This document shows positions 6,549 through 15,666 of a DNA stretch of 36,178 nt, piece after piece. This DNA is from a virus: IMG/VR virus record IMGVR_UViG_3300030222_000031, positions 1 to 36,178 of that record, one strand, 5' to 3'. Under the pieces are notes generated by a model, which saw only the letters and a program-made list of their open reading frames with translations, did not search any database and was not told the origin of the DNA. Position 1 is the first letter of the stretch. Every line of letters starts with the position of its first letter. Both the position numbers and the translations under genes were made by a program.

Positions 6549-7394
6549 TTAGGGTTCTATTGTTTTTAGTCTCTCTTTGAGTTTTTCGTTTAATAGTTCA
6601 CCATCTTTCCCATAATGTATCTCCCGATGCACGGAAGGGCATAAGGCGGCTACATAACGCGGATCATCTGGACCGTCGTCGGATAGACGGCGCGTATGAT
6701 GGACCTCAAGATAAGGGGCACCTGATCGGGTTAGAAATGGCGCTTCACGGCCTGTTAGCTCACACTTACCCTTTGCACGCGCAAGCACATAGTCTCGAAC
6801 CGCTTTCGATCTCTCTCGATAAGCCATCGGCGCACTCGACCACTTTTTTGACTGAGTGGGTGTTGAAGCTTTTTTGGCTTTTGCCCGAAGGGCATCAAGA
6901 TCATCGTCTTCCTGGGGCTGCATGTCCAAATCGGACTGCATCTCTACATTGGACGCTAACTTTACAAGGTGAAACCTGATTGCCGAACGTTCTTGATTAT
7001 TGCTATCCAAACCACGAAAGTCATCCCAAGACTGGCAAGCGAAGCGTCCCAGAAAACGAACCGGCTTCCCCTTTCCTAACGACTCAAACAGAAGAATATC
7101 TTTGCCGTCGCGCGCATGATCGCGGAGCGCAGCATTGCCGCGCAAAAACTGCATATCACCTACCTGGCCTTCTCCAGTGTAGAGGAACACGCCCTCATCT
7201 TGCCAACCATCTTCGTATCCATGCTGCTCACCTGATTTCCCTGTGAAAATAAAGATATAAGGGTGCTTGGAAGGCGTTGATATTCCACCTTGGCGCTGAC
7301 CGCCGAATCTTTGATGAATATCCTCAATGCGTTTGTAAAGTTCACCCTCTACGAACAAGGCACTTCTCCTCCGCTTCAGCTTTAAAACATTCAC
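6549..7394 (-). CDS. SRA-like domain plus HNH nuclease (type IV restriction-like)
   Basis: A 281-residue protein. Residues about 28-122 carry a pattern (YEDGWQDEGVFLYTGEGQVGDMQF, RGNAALRDH, LLFESL, VRFLGRF) like the SRA-type modified-base readers of ScoMcrA-like nucleases. A variable linker (150-190) leads to a C-terminal HNH domain: LEVHHTRRLSDDGPDD (H232, H233) and ALCPSVHREIHYG (H256, H260). The paired zinc cysteines usual in such HNH domains are incomplete: CELT instead of CxxC at 211, and CPSV instead of CPNC at 252. By analogy it would cleave DNA carrying modified cytosines. It has a lower GC content than the tail genes and ends 57 bases from the HNH-HIT gene, tail to tail. Confidence 0.83.
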   Translation of the reverse strand: MNVLKLKRRRSALFVEGELYKRIEDIHQRFGGQRQGGISTPSKHPYIFIFTGKSGEQHGYEDGWQDEGVFLYTGEGQVGDMQFLRGNAALRDHARDGKDILLFESLGKGKPVRFLGRFACQSWDDFRGLDSNNQERSAIRFHLVKLASNVEMQSDLDMQPQEDDDLDALRAKAKKASTPTQSKKWSSAPMAYRERSKAVRDYVLARAKGKCELTGREAPFLTRSGAPYLEVHHTRRLSDDGPDDPRYVAALCPSVHREIHYGKDGELLNEKLKERLKTIEP

Positions 7395-7442
7395 ATTAAA
7401 CCGAGTGAGTTATGGTGGTTAAAGTATGCTTTTTTCAACTTC

Positions 7443-7458
7443 AAGATGATTTCAAAAA
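7443..7458 (+). repeat. 16-bp direct repeat, right copy (cargo boundary)
   Basis: Identical to 5458-5473 (AAGATGATTTCAAAAA). It lies between the start of the SRA-HNH gene and the end of the DUF2793 tail gene, so it marks the right edge of the two-nuclease cargo. Confidence 0.55.
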
Positions 7459-7485
7459 CGCTTGGAAACACAACACTAGACAACC

Positions 7486-8199
7486 TCACCTTTGCGGCAC
7501 CACCGGCAAGAAGTAGTGCAAGGCAATGCGCACCTTGCCCCCGGTAAAGGCCCCGCCCCCGCCATTAGCGGTGATCACAACCGGCGTGTCTGAATAGAAG
7601 GCTTGCGGCCCGATCACACCGGCATTTGTCGAGCCGAATGCAATCCCGAGATAACCGCCGAACTTCTCCGGTTCGCCGGAAATTCCGCAATGATAGTTGA
7701 ACGGCCCGCTAATCGCGTCCGTGGTCCGCGTCGAGACCCCAAACACAATTGCGCGGTTGGGAATGACGATGGAGCTTTGAACCGAAGACCCGGAAAGGGT
7801 CAGTTCTTCCTCGATCGTAACAATCCGGCTTTCCGCACCGCTGACCGTTGACGACAGCCGTGCCACTTCCGGCCCGGTCCAGGTTGTCCCGTCAAAGACC
7901 GAAAACCCGTTTTCGTCTTGGATGAAGGCACGCCAGCCTTTAAGCGGCTGATAGAAGGACCAGGCGCCGCCCGCAAAGCTGGCAACCTTGCCATCCTGCC
8001 CCGCGAAGTCCCCCGCAGCGCCAAGGGGCACGATATAGCGGGCGCCTTCGCCCGGTGTGCCAGGCGCATTGGCGATGCGCCGGGACACCACGGCCAATTG
8101 AACAAGGGCATCAAGGGCAAGCAAGGCTTCATTGTGCGTTACATGCTTTTGCGCCTGTGCGGCGGCGATCTCCGGCAGATCCAGATTCGGTGTACTCAT
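7486..8199 (-). CDS. DUF2793 phage tail-tip / fibre protein
   Basis: A 237-residue protein starting MSTPNLDLPEIAAAQAQKHVTHNEALLALDALVQ, the hallmark N terminus of DUF2793 proteins at the distal end of GTA-like tail operons. GWRAFIQDENGFSVFDGTTW around 88-107 is also typical. The C-terminal half (from about 140) is beta-rich with glycine-rich turns and ends in RIALHYFLPVVPQR, suiting a receptor-binding or decorating domain. The ATG at 8199 overlaps the stop of the large tail protein (ATGA), so the long open frame upstream is not used. Confidence 0.85.
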   Translation of the reverse strand: MSTPNLDLPEIAAAQAQKHVTHNEALLALDALVQLAVVSRRIANAPGTPGEGARYIVPLGAAGDFAGQDGKVASFAGGAWSFYQPLKGWRAFIQDENGFSVFDGTTWTGPEVARLSSTVSGAESRIVTIEEELTLSGSSVQSSIVIPNRAIVFGVSTRTTDAISGPFNYHCGISGEPEKFGGYLGIAFGSTNAGVIGPQAFYSDTPVVITANGGGGAFTGGKVRIALHYFLPVVPQR

Positions 8200-11100
8200 G
8201 GCGTGTAGTCTCCTGTTCCGGCCGTTCCCCAGCCATAGGTGGTTGAAAGTTGAAAGACCAGGAAGGTGAAGGCCCCGGCAGCTGACCCAAAATCGGCCGC
8301 TTGATCGGCGGCCGTGTAAAGGATCTCCTGTGCTTGTGTTGTGAGCGTTCGCCGCAGCGTGCCCCCGCTCCATATTTCGACCTCGAAAGCTTCGCTTTCT
8401 TCGCCCAAGGGCACGTCGGGTTGCTCCCAACCATCCCCGCCAATGCGTGTGCGGCGTATCCAGGACAAGCGAATTGCGCCGCCGCCGACCCGTGCCGCCC
8501 GGCAATGGACCGGTGACAAGGGACGCGCACCGCGCCCGGTCATGGTGACTTGATAGGCGGTGAAGTCTTCCGACCCCACCACACCATTTGACGGCCCAAC
8601 CTGCCAGTTGAGCGGCAACCCGACTTGCGCGGACGGCAGGCCGGATTGCGCGATGCCGCCGGTTGGCACAACTACCCGCGCACCCGGCGCTGCCCCCATG
8701 GCCGCTTCACTGCCCCGCTGCCCCCGCAAAAGCCGGGACAGCCGGTAAGTGCGTTCCCCGATCAAGACCGCGCGGGCATATTGCAACACCTCCCAATCGC
8801 CGCTTGGTGCCTGCACAAGCAAGGGATTGCCCCCGGCCAACACAAGATCATCGGGCAAGCTTTGCAGCGCGCCGGAAAAGAGTTTCACATCAAGCGTGCT
8901 GGCATTGTCCCACCGGTAAAGCGGCCCGGTGCCAAGGGCGGTCAACGTTTCGCCAATCGTTCCCGGCACGTCGAGCGCCGCGCGCACGGTGTAGCCGCTG
9001 GACCCGGGCGACGACAGGAAAGCCAGCCCCGGTGCGAACGGCAGCCGGTAGCCGGTGACATAGCCCTGTTGCGGGTTGTCATCATCGCGCAGCAACGGCC
9101 CATCGATGAACACGCCAAGGGCTTTGGCTTTCTCAGGCTGTTTGCCGGAGAGTGTAACAACCCGCCCGAGCCCGCGCGCCGGTTCATACACCGGCCCGTC
9201 ATAGCTCTTGCCCTTGATGGACCGCCCGGCCCCATCCGCAACACCACCGATCCGGACAAGGTGCACGCGCCCGCCATAGTCGAGCGCCACCACGTCCCCC
9301 GGTTCCAGGGCAAGACAGGACGGCGGTACGGCAAAGGTGAAACTTTCCCGCCCGGCCCACGCTTCCAGCAAAAGCGCGTCTGCCCAGGCTTGCACCCGGT
9401 CATAATCGGCAACAATCGGAACATCGGTGACAACAACCCGGTCACTGGTCGCTTCCGCCAGAAGCCCTTCACCGGTCACGGTTTGAAAGTCCCGGCGCCC
9501 GTCATAGGCGGTCAGGCGCACCACACGCGGCAATTCGGTAAGCTGCGAACGGGTCACCCGCGCCGCTTCGCCATTCTTCCCCTGATCAACCAGCGCGCCG
9601 CGATCCAGCGACAGGACGGGCAAGCGGGACCGGCGCGACCGGCCGGCAATCACGCCGCCCGATTCCACCGCATCAAAAAAGAACGCGGCCCCCAGCGTTT
9701 CCAGCACGCTTCGCGCACTGGTCACGTTGTCGATGATGAACCCGTCCGCAACCCCGGCAAAGCCTTCCGTTGAATAGTCCTGCCCTTCGACAAGCCCGCT
9801 CCGGTCAAACAACAGCCGCGCAAGGCCATCGGCAGGAGCACCGCCAAACCGGCCCGACAGCCAATGCCCGGTCAGGAAGTTTGCGTGATCTGCCCAGCGT
9901 TCAGCATCCACCGGAAACGAGGGAAACGGGCGCACGTCCCAAGCCCACGCAAAGAGCTTGGATGTATCCAGCATGCGCCCGGCATAGCCGCCCGATACGG
10001 GATTGTTCCCGGCTCCATCCGACCAGTATTCGACCATGGCCCGCAAATAGCGCCGTTGCACAAGATCATCCCGCGCACCGCTGGAAAAATGCGGCACGAA
10101 GCTTTCCGAACTTTTCGGATCGAAAAACACGTTCGGCTGGTTTGCGCCCTTGTCGATGGCCGGGCATCCGAATTCAGTAAACCAGATGGGCTTTGACTGC
10201 GGTGTCCAGCCGGTCGCCGCGCCTTGGCGCACCCCGCCCGGCCTGTTCCGGTGCACGCTTTGCCACCACCCCCGAATATCCTTTTGCCGGAACACCCAAT
10301 CTTCACCATGGGCGCCGTCACTAATCGGTGTGCGCGTCTGGCTGTCCCGGTCGGCATCGCTGGCGTAATACCAGTCATAGTATTCCCCGCCTTCAATGTT
10401 GGATTTCAGATAGTCCAGGTCATGGATCGACTGGTGCGCGGCCGAATGGTCCAGGTGCCCCGGCTCATCCCGCCAATCGGCAAGCGGCAAGTAGTTGTCG
10501 ATGCCGATGAAATCGAGGTCCGGATGCGACCAAAGCGGGTCCATGTGAAAGAACACGTCGCCCGAGCCATCAGCGGGCCGGTGCGAATGGTATTCGGACC
10601 AGTCCGCCGCATAGCCGAGTTTGACACCGGACCCCAGAACCGCCCGCACGTCCTGCAACAGTGTCACCAGACCATCCACAAACGGAAACGCGTTGCCCGG
10701 CCCTCTTACAGTGGACAGGCCGGGCATTTCCGTTCCGATGCAAAAGGAATCGACCCCGCCCGCACTCTTGGCCACCTCGGCCAGGTGCAAAATGAAACGG
10801 CGGTAGGACCACCCCGTCCCGCCGCCGCTGTTCATGAAACTGGCAACTTGCGCCGCCGCCGCTCCGGTCTTGTCCACCGTGCCCGGCTGTCCGGCCGCGG
10901 GATGGCAGGTAATGCGCCCGCGCCACGGATACACCGGCTGTTCAGCCCGCCCGTAAGGGTCCGGCAATCCGTTTGCGGCCGGCACATCCATCATGATGAA
11001 CGGGTAAAGCAACACGTGAAAACCGCGTGCCTTCAGGTCTTGGATTGCCTTGATCACGCTGCCATCGTCGGGCGATCCGCCGAACGCCGGTTTGCCGTCC

Positions 11101-12074
11101 ACATAGGACACGATGGTTGCCGTTTCGCGGGTCAGACCGGCAACGGTCCATTCAACCGGAACATTGCCTTTGACCGCCTCGATACGCGGTTCAATGGCGC
11201 ATTCCCCGCACCGCAGATCCGTTCCAAACCAGGTCACGACCAGGGCAACGGACTTGACCGAAGGCACCGCCGATTGCAGAACATCCATGGAGTGATGCCA
11301 GTCGGACGCCTTGACCTTGGTGTGCCGGTTGTTGTCCCGCGTTGTCTGATCACCGGTCTTGTCTTCCACCAGATCCGGCGAATAGCCGAATTCTGTAGAA
11401 CCCGGGATAAGGCACATGCCCGGCACCATCGTTTCCTCATAGCCCACGCTGCGGATCACCTCGAAGGTCAATTGCGGAATCCGGTTGCCGAAATCGGCAA
11501 GCGGCAACCGCTCAAACACCACATAGGCAAGGCCGCGATAGGCGGGCGCGTTGCCCGTCCCTTGCTTGGCTTCAATGAAGCTGTCAGGCGCCTGATCTTC
11601 GGTGCCCTTGTAGATCCGCACCGGCAGTTTTGTGACGTCCAGTTCCCGGCCATCGGCCCAAACGCGCAAAACTTCCGAAATCGGCCCTTCGCAGATCCCG
11701 ACTGCGAAACTGGCGAAATAGGAATAGGTGGTTGTGGTGGTGGTCACACCGCCGCCGCCGCCCTTGCCGCCCTGCTTTTGCGTATCGGTGCGCACTTCTT
11801 CTTCCAGGCTGGTTGCCCAGATCACTTGACCGGACACGCGCGCAAATCCGGCGACAAGCGGCACCGGCACACCTTCCGCGCTCGAAAGCACCTGAAGGCT
11901 TTCCAGCCGTTGACCTTCCACGGATTGCGAACCGCCGCCGCCCGAAAACAGGAAACTGTCAATCAGGGACCCGGCAACGGTGCCCGCTGCCGTGATTGCG
12001 GATGCAACAATACCGCTGGCGCCGGTCGCACCGACAAGCGCCGACGCAGCCGCACCCAATAAGAGAGTGGCCAT
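8196..12074 (-). CDS. GTA gp15-like baseplate megaprotein with TIM-barrel domain
   Basis: A 1292-residue tail-tip protein matching the family of RcGTA gp15. The N terminus is small-residue rich (MATLLLGAAASALVGATGASG), followed by a tail-hub region (GQRLESLQVLSSAEGVPVPLVAGFARVSGQVIWA). The middle holds the GTA TIM-barrel domain, for example HSMDVLQSAVPSVKSVALVV and DFIGIDNYLPLADWRDEPGH. After about 700 there are beta-rich phage-tail modules (VRLTAYDGRRDFQT, LSRLLRGQRGSEAAMGAAPG). The barrel resembles a glycoside hydrolase, though no activity can be read from it. Its 5' neighbour in GTAs is the NlpC/P60 gene; here about 1.6 kb of cargo separates them. Confidence 0.93.
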   Translation of the reverse strand: MATLLLGAAASALVGATGASGIVASAITAAGTVAGSLIDSFLFSGGGGSQSVEGQRLESLQVLSSAEGVPVPLVAGFARVSGQVIWATSLEEEVRTDTQKQGGKGGGGGVTTTTTTYSYFASFAVGICEGPISEVLRVWADGRELDVTKLPVRIYKGTEDQAPDSFIEAKQGTGNAPAYRGLAYVVFERLPLADFGNRIPQLTFEVIRSVGYEETMVPGMCLIPGSTEFGYSPDLVEDKTGDQTTRDNNRHTKVKASDWHHSMDVLQSAVPSVKSVALVVTWFGTDLRCGECAIEPRIEAVKGNVPVEWTVAGLTRETATIVSYVDGKPAFGGSPDDGSVIKAIQDLKARGFHVLLYPFIMMDVPAANGLPDPYGRAEQPVYPWRGRITCHPAAGQPGTVDKTGAAAAQVASFMNSGGGTGWSYRRFILHLAEVAKSAGGVDSFCIGTEMPGLSTVRGPGNAFPFVDGLVTLLQDVRAVLGSGVKLGYAADWSEYHSHRPADGSGDVFFHMDPLWSHPDLDFIGIDNYLPLADWRDEPGHLDHSAAHQSIHDLDYLKSNIEGGEYYDWYYASDADRDSQTRTPISDGAHGEDWVFRQKDIRGWWQSVHRNRPGGVRQGAATGWTPQSKPIWFTEFGCPAIDKGANQPNVFFDPKSSESFVPHFSSGARDDLVQRRYLRAMVEYWSDGAGNNPVSGGYAGRMLDTSKLFAWAWDVRPFPSFPVDAERWADHANFLTGHWLSGRFGGAPADGLARLLFDRSGLVEGQDYSTEGFAGVADGFIIDNVTSARSVLETLGAAFFFDAVESGGVIAGRSRRSRLPVLSLDRGALVDQGKNGEAARVTRSQLTELPRVVRLTAYDGRRDFQTVTGEGLLAEATSDRVVVTDVPIVADYDRVQAWADALLLEAWAGRESFTFAVPPSCLALEPGDVVALDYGGRVHLVRIGGVADGAGRSIKGKSYDGPVYEPARGLGRVVTLSGKQPEKAKALGVFIDGPLLRDDDNPQQGYVTGYRLPFAPGLAFLSSPGSSGYTVRAALDVPGTIGETLTALGTGPLYRWDNASTLDVKLFSGALQSLPDDLVLAGGNPLLVQAPSGDWEVLQYARAVLIGERTYRLSRLLRGQRGSEAAMGAAPGARVVVPTGGIAQSGLPSAQVGLPLNWQVGPSNGVVGSEDFTAYQVTMTGRGARPLSPVHCRAARVGGGAIRLSWIRRTRIGGDGWEQPDVPLGEESEAFEVEIWSGGTLRRTLTTQAQEILYTAADQAADFGSAAGAFTFLVFQLSTTYGWGTAGTGDYTP

Positions 12075-12406
12075 GGAAATGAACCTTGGTTTTGTGTGAG
12101 GGTGTTCTTGTTTGCCCCTAAGAAGACAAGAAGGGCGTGGACACGATCAGGCTGCGAAGCTGGTGTTCATTAGATTTAAACCTAAGACTGACAACGCGCG
12201 ATTTTTCGGACTTTAAACTGAATGACAAGCAAAACCCTTAGCCGACCCTAGCAGTAAATGCCGCGAATGACTGATCACGGCCCAGACCTGCCGGTCGTGC
12301 CAAGCAGCCCGTTCTCCGGGCGTGTGTGCCAAGAGTGATGGATGTGTGTGTCTAGAATGACCGATCAGATAGATAGATTTAGGACACCTTCTCAAAAGAG
12401 GCTGTT
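12075..12406. other. Non-coding left flank of tail-module insertion
   Basis: About 330 bases between the gp15-like gene and the cargo gene at 12407-13261. Only short, unsupported frames occur. Composition is more AT-rich than in the tail genes. I see no terminator with a clear stem and T-run. Confidence 0.45.
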
Positions 12407-13261
12407 CTATTCCTTAGGCGCTCTTTTACAGTCTGCTAGTAGCAAGCGCTTCACTTTTCCGCTTGCTGAGCTAACGCGACGTACTCTCATATCTAGTTTG
12501 TTTTGGGCGCCAATATTACTCCCATGTAGCGACCAGGTTAGCAAAGAAAGGTCACCCACAGAGAAATCGCCATCAGGTCGTATGGGGATCACGCGTTCGA
12601 ACTGATCAACAAATACCCGAGCGTTTCGCGATAGCGAATTGTAGCGTGTGACATTACCGCGCAACACTTCTAAACCCACCGCTTCTTCGCGTGTATTTAC
12701 CCAATCCTTAGTGTTTTCGTTGAAATTGACAAGCTCATTTCTTGGGGTGCCAATAGAAATACTTCTAATTGTCCCCTCTGCGCCCACTGGGCGGTGGGCT
12801 GCTTGAAGGCTGCCTTCGAGTATTTCGGAAAGTTCATCAAAGTCAACTGGAGGCTTCTTGAGGGGAGGCGGTTCTTTCCGTTCATAAATTTTCTTGAGTG
12901 TATTAGTCTTTGGCTCTGCATCAAGGGCACCGGTTGCCCTGCTGAAAGCCGTTTTAATGAAGTCATAGAACATCGGGCCGCCCACAGAGGCCGCAAGGGC
13001 TGACATTGCGGGATAAGCTTCAATTAACACGATCAATTCGAAGATAAAGCTGCCTTGTCTGGCAGGCTTCATTTGAATAGACGCTTTTTTCAGAGCGGTA
13101 GCACGAGTTGTAACTTCACTATTCATATATGCATGAGTTGCAATATGCAGAGCTCGAGTAATGCCGTCGATGGAAGTAGCACCATCATAACCAGGCAGCA
13201 TATTTTCGTCTGCTAAACCGCCTATATATTTGATCTTAAAGCGGTGTTCGGATAGTGCCAT
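12407..13261 (-). CDS. Accessory protein, DUF7946-like, inserted in tail operon
   Basis: A 284-residue soluble protein. Its N-terminal part (HRFKIKYIGGLADENMLPGYDGATSIDGITRALHIATHAYMN) follows the pattern of uncharacterised proteins labelled DUF7946, which are scattered among accessory loci. Hydrophobic helices lie at about 75-115 of this start (SFIFELIVLIEAYPAMSALAAS), and the C-terminal part is charged. The frame is open up to 13378, which would add 39 residues with a hydrophobic segment. I prefer the ATG at 13261 because GGGG precedes it and the family pattern begins there. It breaks the conserved gp14-gp15 order and has lower GC, so it is cargo. Function unknown; defence or superinfection control is possible. 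Confidence 0.62.
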   Translation of the reverse strand: MALSEHRFKIKYIGGLADENMLPGYDGATSIDGITRALHIATHAYMNSEVTTRATALKKASIQMKPARQGSFIFELIVLIEAYPAMSALAASVGGPMFYDFIKTAFSRATGALDAEPKTNTLKKIYERKEPPPLKKPPVDFDELSEILEGSLQAAHRPVGAEGTIRSISIGTPRNELVNFNENTKDWVNTREEAVGLEVLRGNVTRYNSLSRNARVFVDQFERVIPIRPDGDFSVGDLSLLTWSLHGSNIGAQNKLDMRVRRVSSASGKVKRLLLADCKRAPKE

Positions 13262-13701
13262 TTGCTGCCCCAGCGTGTTTAGTTTTTTGAACACCTTAGA
13301 GCGCTTAATTGTTTTATGCATCAAAAAATTGAAAATAATCAGAGGTACAAACGCAAAAAATGCTGATGTTATGCGCATTTATCGGTGAAGAGGCGATCTA
13401 CGACAATGCTAGGGAAACACTGCTTGAGTTGGCTGCTCTGTCCGTACTGGCAACAGCCCGGCATTGAAAAAGTTTCGGCGACTTCGAAGGACTGCTTTTT
13501 AGTATCGGCAACGCGGCATTGAAGTTTGCTTCACCAACCGATACCAGACGCCCCTTTCGCCTGTTTTTTGGGCATATCTACCGTCCGTGACCAGCGCGAC
13601 GAATGACTATTGACCGCCCAAGTTTCCAGTTTACCGCATCCCACCTAAGGTCTTGGGTGGGCTCGTTTCAACCATTTGCTGCAACTGAACCCAGTAAAAG
13701 C
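13262..13701. other. Non-coding right flank of tail-module insertion
   Basis: About 440 bases without a supported gene. It includes an imperfect hairpin at 13640-13661 (CCCACC / GGGTGG) lying 41 bases beyond the NlpC/P60 stop on the minus strand, without a T-run. The phrase GGCATTGAA recurs at about 13461 and 13515. Confidence 0.45.
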
Positions 13702-14160
13702 TCAATGCAGAAGATCCCGTTGAACACTTGCAGAATCAAACCCAGAAACAACCCGCCGCATCCAAAAATCACTCAATCCCACTTCACAAACCCCCACCCC
13801 CTCCAGCGCGTGGATCATCCGCCCCGGCGCGGAAATGATTCCACAATGCTTGGCAATCGCCTTTGGTCGCATGCGGAAGATTATCACATGCCCCGGTTCC
13901 AAGGCATCCATCGGCACGGGTTTGAAATGGCGGTGCGCAGCTTCCAGCAAGGTTTCCCGCCCCTCCACTTGCCCCCAATCGGGCGAATAGGGCGGCGGCG
14001 TTTCCGGCTCGATGCCGTAGAGTTCACGCCAGACCCCGCGCACCAGTCCGAGACAGTCACACCCGACACCCTTCAAGCTGGCCTGATGGTGATAGGGCGT
14101 GCCAAGCCAGGTGCGCGCGATTTCGACCACGCGGGCATTAACGGACAATTGGTGATCCAT
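13702..14160 (-). CDS. NlpC/P60 peptidase, GTA gp14-like tail protein
   Basis: A 152-residue cell-wall peptidase of the tail tip. VVEIARTWLGTPYHHQASLKG and GCDCLGLVRGVW hold the catalytic Cys (C36, in CDCLG); the partner His is in KHCGIISAPGRMIHAL. In GTAs this protein opens peptidoglycan during DNA entry. The ATG at 14160 lies inside the end of the DUF2163 gene (23-base overlap); an ATG at 14175 is an alternative. In GTAs the gp15 gene follows directly, but here cargo intervenes. Confidence 0.88.
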   Translation of the reverse strand: MDHQLSVNARVVEIARTWLGTPYHHQASLKGVGCDCLGLVRGVWRELYGIEPETPPPYSPDWGQVEGRETLLEAAHRHFKPVPMDALEPGHVIIFRMRPKAIAKHCGIISAPGRMIHALEGVGVCEVGLSDFWMRRVVSGFDSASVQRDLLH

Positions 14161-15028
14161 CGTTTTTCTGCTCATCCTGCAGCGCATAACCGAGAACAAA
14201 GTCATTGCCCGGAATATGCGGAAAGCCCCGGTAGTTCGCGGCGTTGTTGAACTTGTCCCGGCAGGCATCAAATGTGTGGGCGCACCCGGCCGTCACCGTG
14301 AACGTGTCCCCCGGCGTGACCGGTTGGACCGGCGCACGCCAGAGGGTCAATTGCACCGTGCCGCCTTGGTTCTTGTGCGCCTTGACCCGCACCCGCGCCC
14401 CGGCATTGTCCCCTGTCTGCCAGGTCAGGAGCCCGAGCGAAAACCGGTCATGCGACTTTCCATCAAGGCCGCTCGCCTGAAACGTCCGGCCCGCCGCCGC
14501 CGTGACCGTGCCTGTCCCCTTGTTTTCCGGTGCAGTCACGTTCACGCCGCACCGGTCATCCCCCAAGACCGCATCGCAGCCATATTGAAAGGTCCGCCCG
14601 ATGGTCTGGTTGAGCTTGTGCGCAAGGCCCCGGAATTCGGCCTGAAACGTCACTTCGCCGCGCGATACCTCGCCAATGTTGCCGCGCTTGATGATTTCCC
14701 TTTGCGCAACGTCCTGCCAGTTGACCCGGTAAACGATGATTTCCGCATCGTCATAGAGCCCCGCCGCAATGTCGTTTTCCGTGATGGCATCCGACGACAG
14801 CGCGCCCTCAACATCCATATTGTCAACGGACAAGCCAAGACTGCTTTCAATTTCGGTTCCGGTGAACCCGCTTGCCGCTTCAAACGTCACGCCGCCGAAC
14901 GACAAGGCCCGGTCATGATCGGTGAACCCGAGCCTTGCCCCATCGGTGCGGGTCACTTGCCAGCACCAGCAAAGCGTCGTCGCGGGTCCGGCAATGTGGT
15001 TCGCAAAAGCCGTTTGAAACTGCCTCAT
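14138..15028 (-). CDS. DUF2163 tail protein, GTA gp13-like
   Basis: A 296-residue baseplate-hub protein. It shows the DUF2163 pattern (TDHDRALSFGGVTFEAASGFTG, LGLSVDNMDVEGALSSDAI, YDDAEIIVYRVNW), then the C-terminal metal-site-like region with cysteines (YGCDAVLGDDRCGVN, CAHTFDACRDKFNNAANYRGFPHIPGND) typical of the phage BR0599-like domain; in RcGTA the related hub protein binds an iron-sulfur cluster. It overlaps the DUF2460 gene by ATGA and the NlpC/P60 gene by 23 bases. Confidence 0.92.
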   Translation of the reverse strand: MRQFQTAFANHIAGPATTLCWCWQVTRTDGARLGFTDHDRALSFGGVTFEAASGFTGTEIESSLGLSVDNMDVEGALSSDAITENDIAAGLYDDAEIIVYRVNWQDVAQREIIKRGNIGEVSRGEVTFQAEFRGLAHKLNQTIGRTFQYGCDAVLGDDRCGVNVTAPENKGTGTVTAAAGRTFQASGLDGKSHDRFSLGLLTWQTGDNAGARVRVKAHKNQGGTVQLTLWRAPVQPVTPGDTFTVTAGCAHTFDACRDKFNNAANYRGFPHIPGNDFVLGYALQDEQKNDGSPIVR

Positions 15029-15657
15029 GTCAAAACCTCGATGATGGGAATGTTCGGGATTTCACCGATTGTGTGATCAACCATCGTCACATCGATCTGG
15101 TCGGTGTCGAACCGGGCGGGAACGTCAAATTCAAACCCGGCCGACACCCGCAAGCCGAAGCCAGGCGCTTGCGCAAATGTCACCCGTCCCGTGGTGTGAT
15201 CGACGCTGAAGCCGCCGCCCTGTTCGGTGCCTCCAAGGGCAATCCGCACTGTGCCTTGAACCGGTTTCGTGATCTGCCGGATGTACGGGTTGAACGTTCC
15301 GCCATAGGTCTTGATCAGTTGGAAAACGGTTTGGCTGCCGTCTCCTGTTCCTAGCAGTTGATCAAGCGCGGCCGGCTGTTGGGACGGTGGACAGGACTTG
15401 TAATCGCTCCAATCCTTCCAGCGGAACGCGGTCAACCGGCCCCGGCGTTCCTCGAAAAACGCAATGACCGCGTTCAATTGGTCCATTTCGCGGATGCCGT
15501 ACCCGGCATTGTAGCGCCGCCGCGATCCGGCCCACTGGCTGTTGCGCTGTTCTTGGCCGGACGCCAGCGCAACAACAACAGTCTTGCGTTCCGGCCCGCC
15601 CTTGCATCCGTGCGAAATGCGCGGCGGAAACTGCACATCGTGGAAATCCAGTGCCAT
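15025..15657 (-). CDS. DUF2460 distal tail protein, GTA gp12-like
   Basis: A 210-residue distal-tail protein linking tail tube and baseplate. The DUF2460 pattern is clear: FHDVQFPPRISHGCKGGPERKT, RRRYNAGYGIREMDQLNAVIAFFEERRGRLTAFRWKDWSDYKS, then GDGSQTVFQLIKTYG. The stop overlaps the DUF2163 start (ATGA). Confidence 0.93.
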   Translation of the reverse strand: MALDFHDVQFPPRISHGCKGGPERKTVVVALASGQEQRNSQWAGSRRRYNAGYGIREMDQLNAVIAFFEERRGRLTAFRWKDWSDYKSCPPSQQPAALDQLLGTGDGSQTVFQLIKTYGGTFNPYIRQITKPVQGTVRIALGGTEQGGGFSVDHTTGRVTFAQAPGFGLRVSAGFEFDVPARFDTDQIDVTMVDHTIGEIPNIPIIEVLT

Positions 15658-15666
15658 GGCCCGCCC

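Noticed and set aside
8625-9773. 382-codon plus-strand open frame
   Set aside because: Also antisense to the gp15-like gene; no domain, no ribosome binding site, composition typical of a shadow.
10224-12062. 612-codon open frame on the plus strand opposite the gp15-like gene
   Set aside because: A shadow of GC-rich codons; it is rich in Arg, His and Pro without any domain, and the minus-strand protein is clearly the GTA-type tail protein.
13640-13661. CCCACC / GGGTGG hairpin after the NlpC/P60 gene as a terminator
   Set aside because: No T-run follows on the minus strand and the loop is tight; kept only as a weak note.
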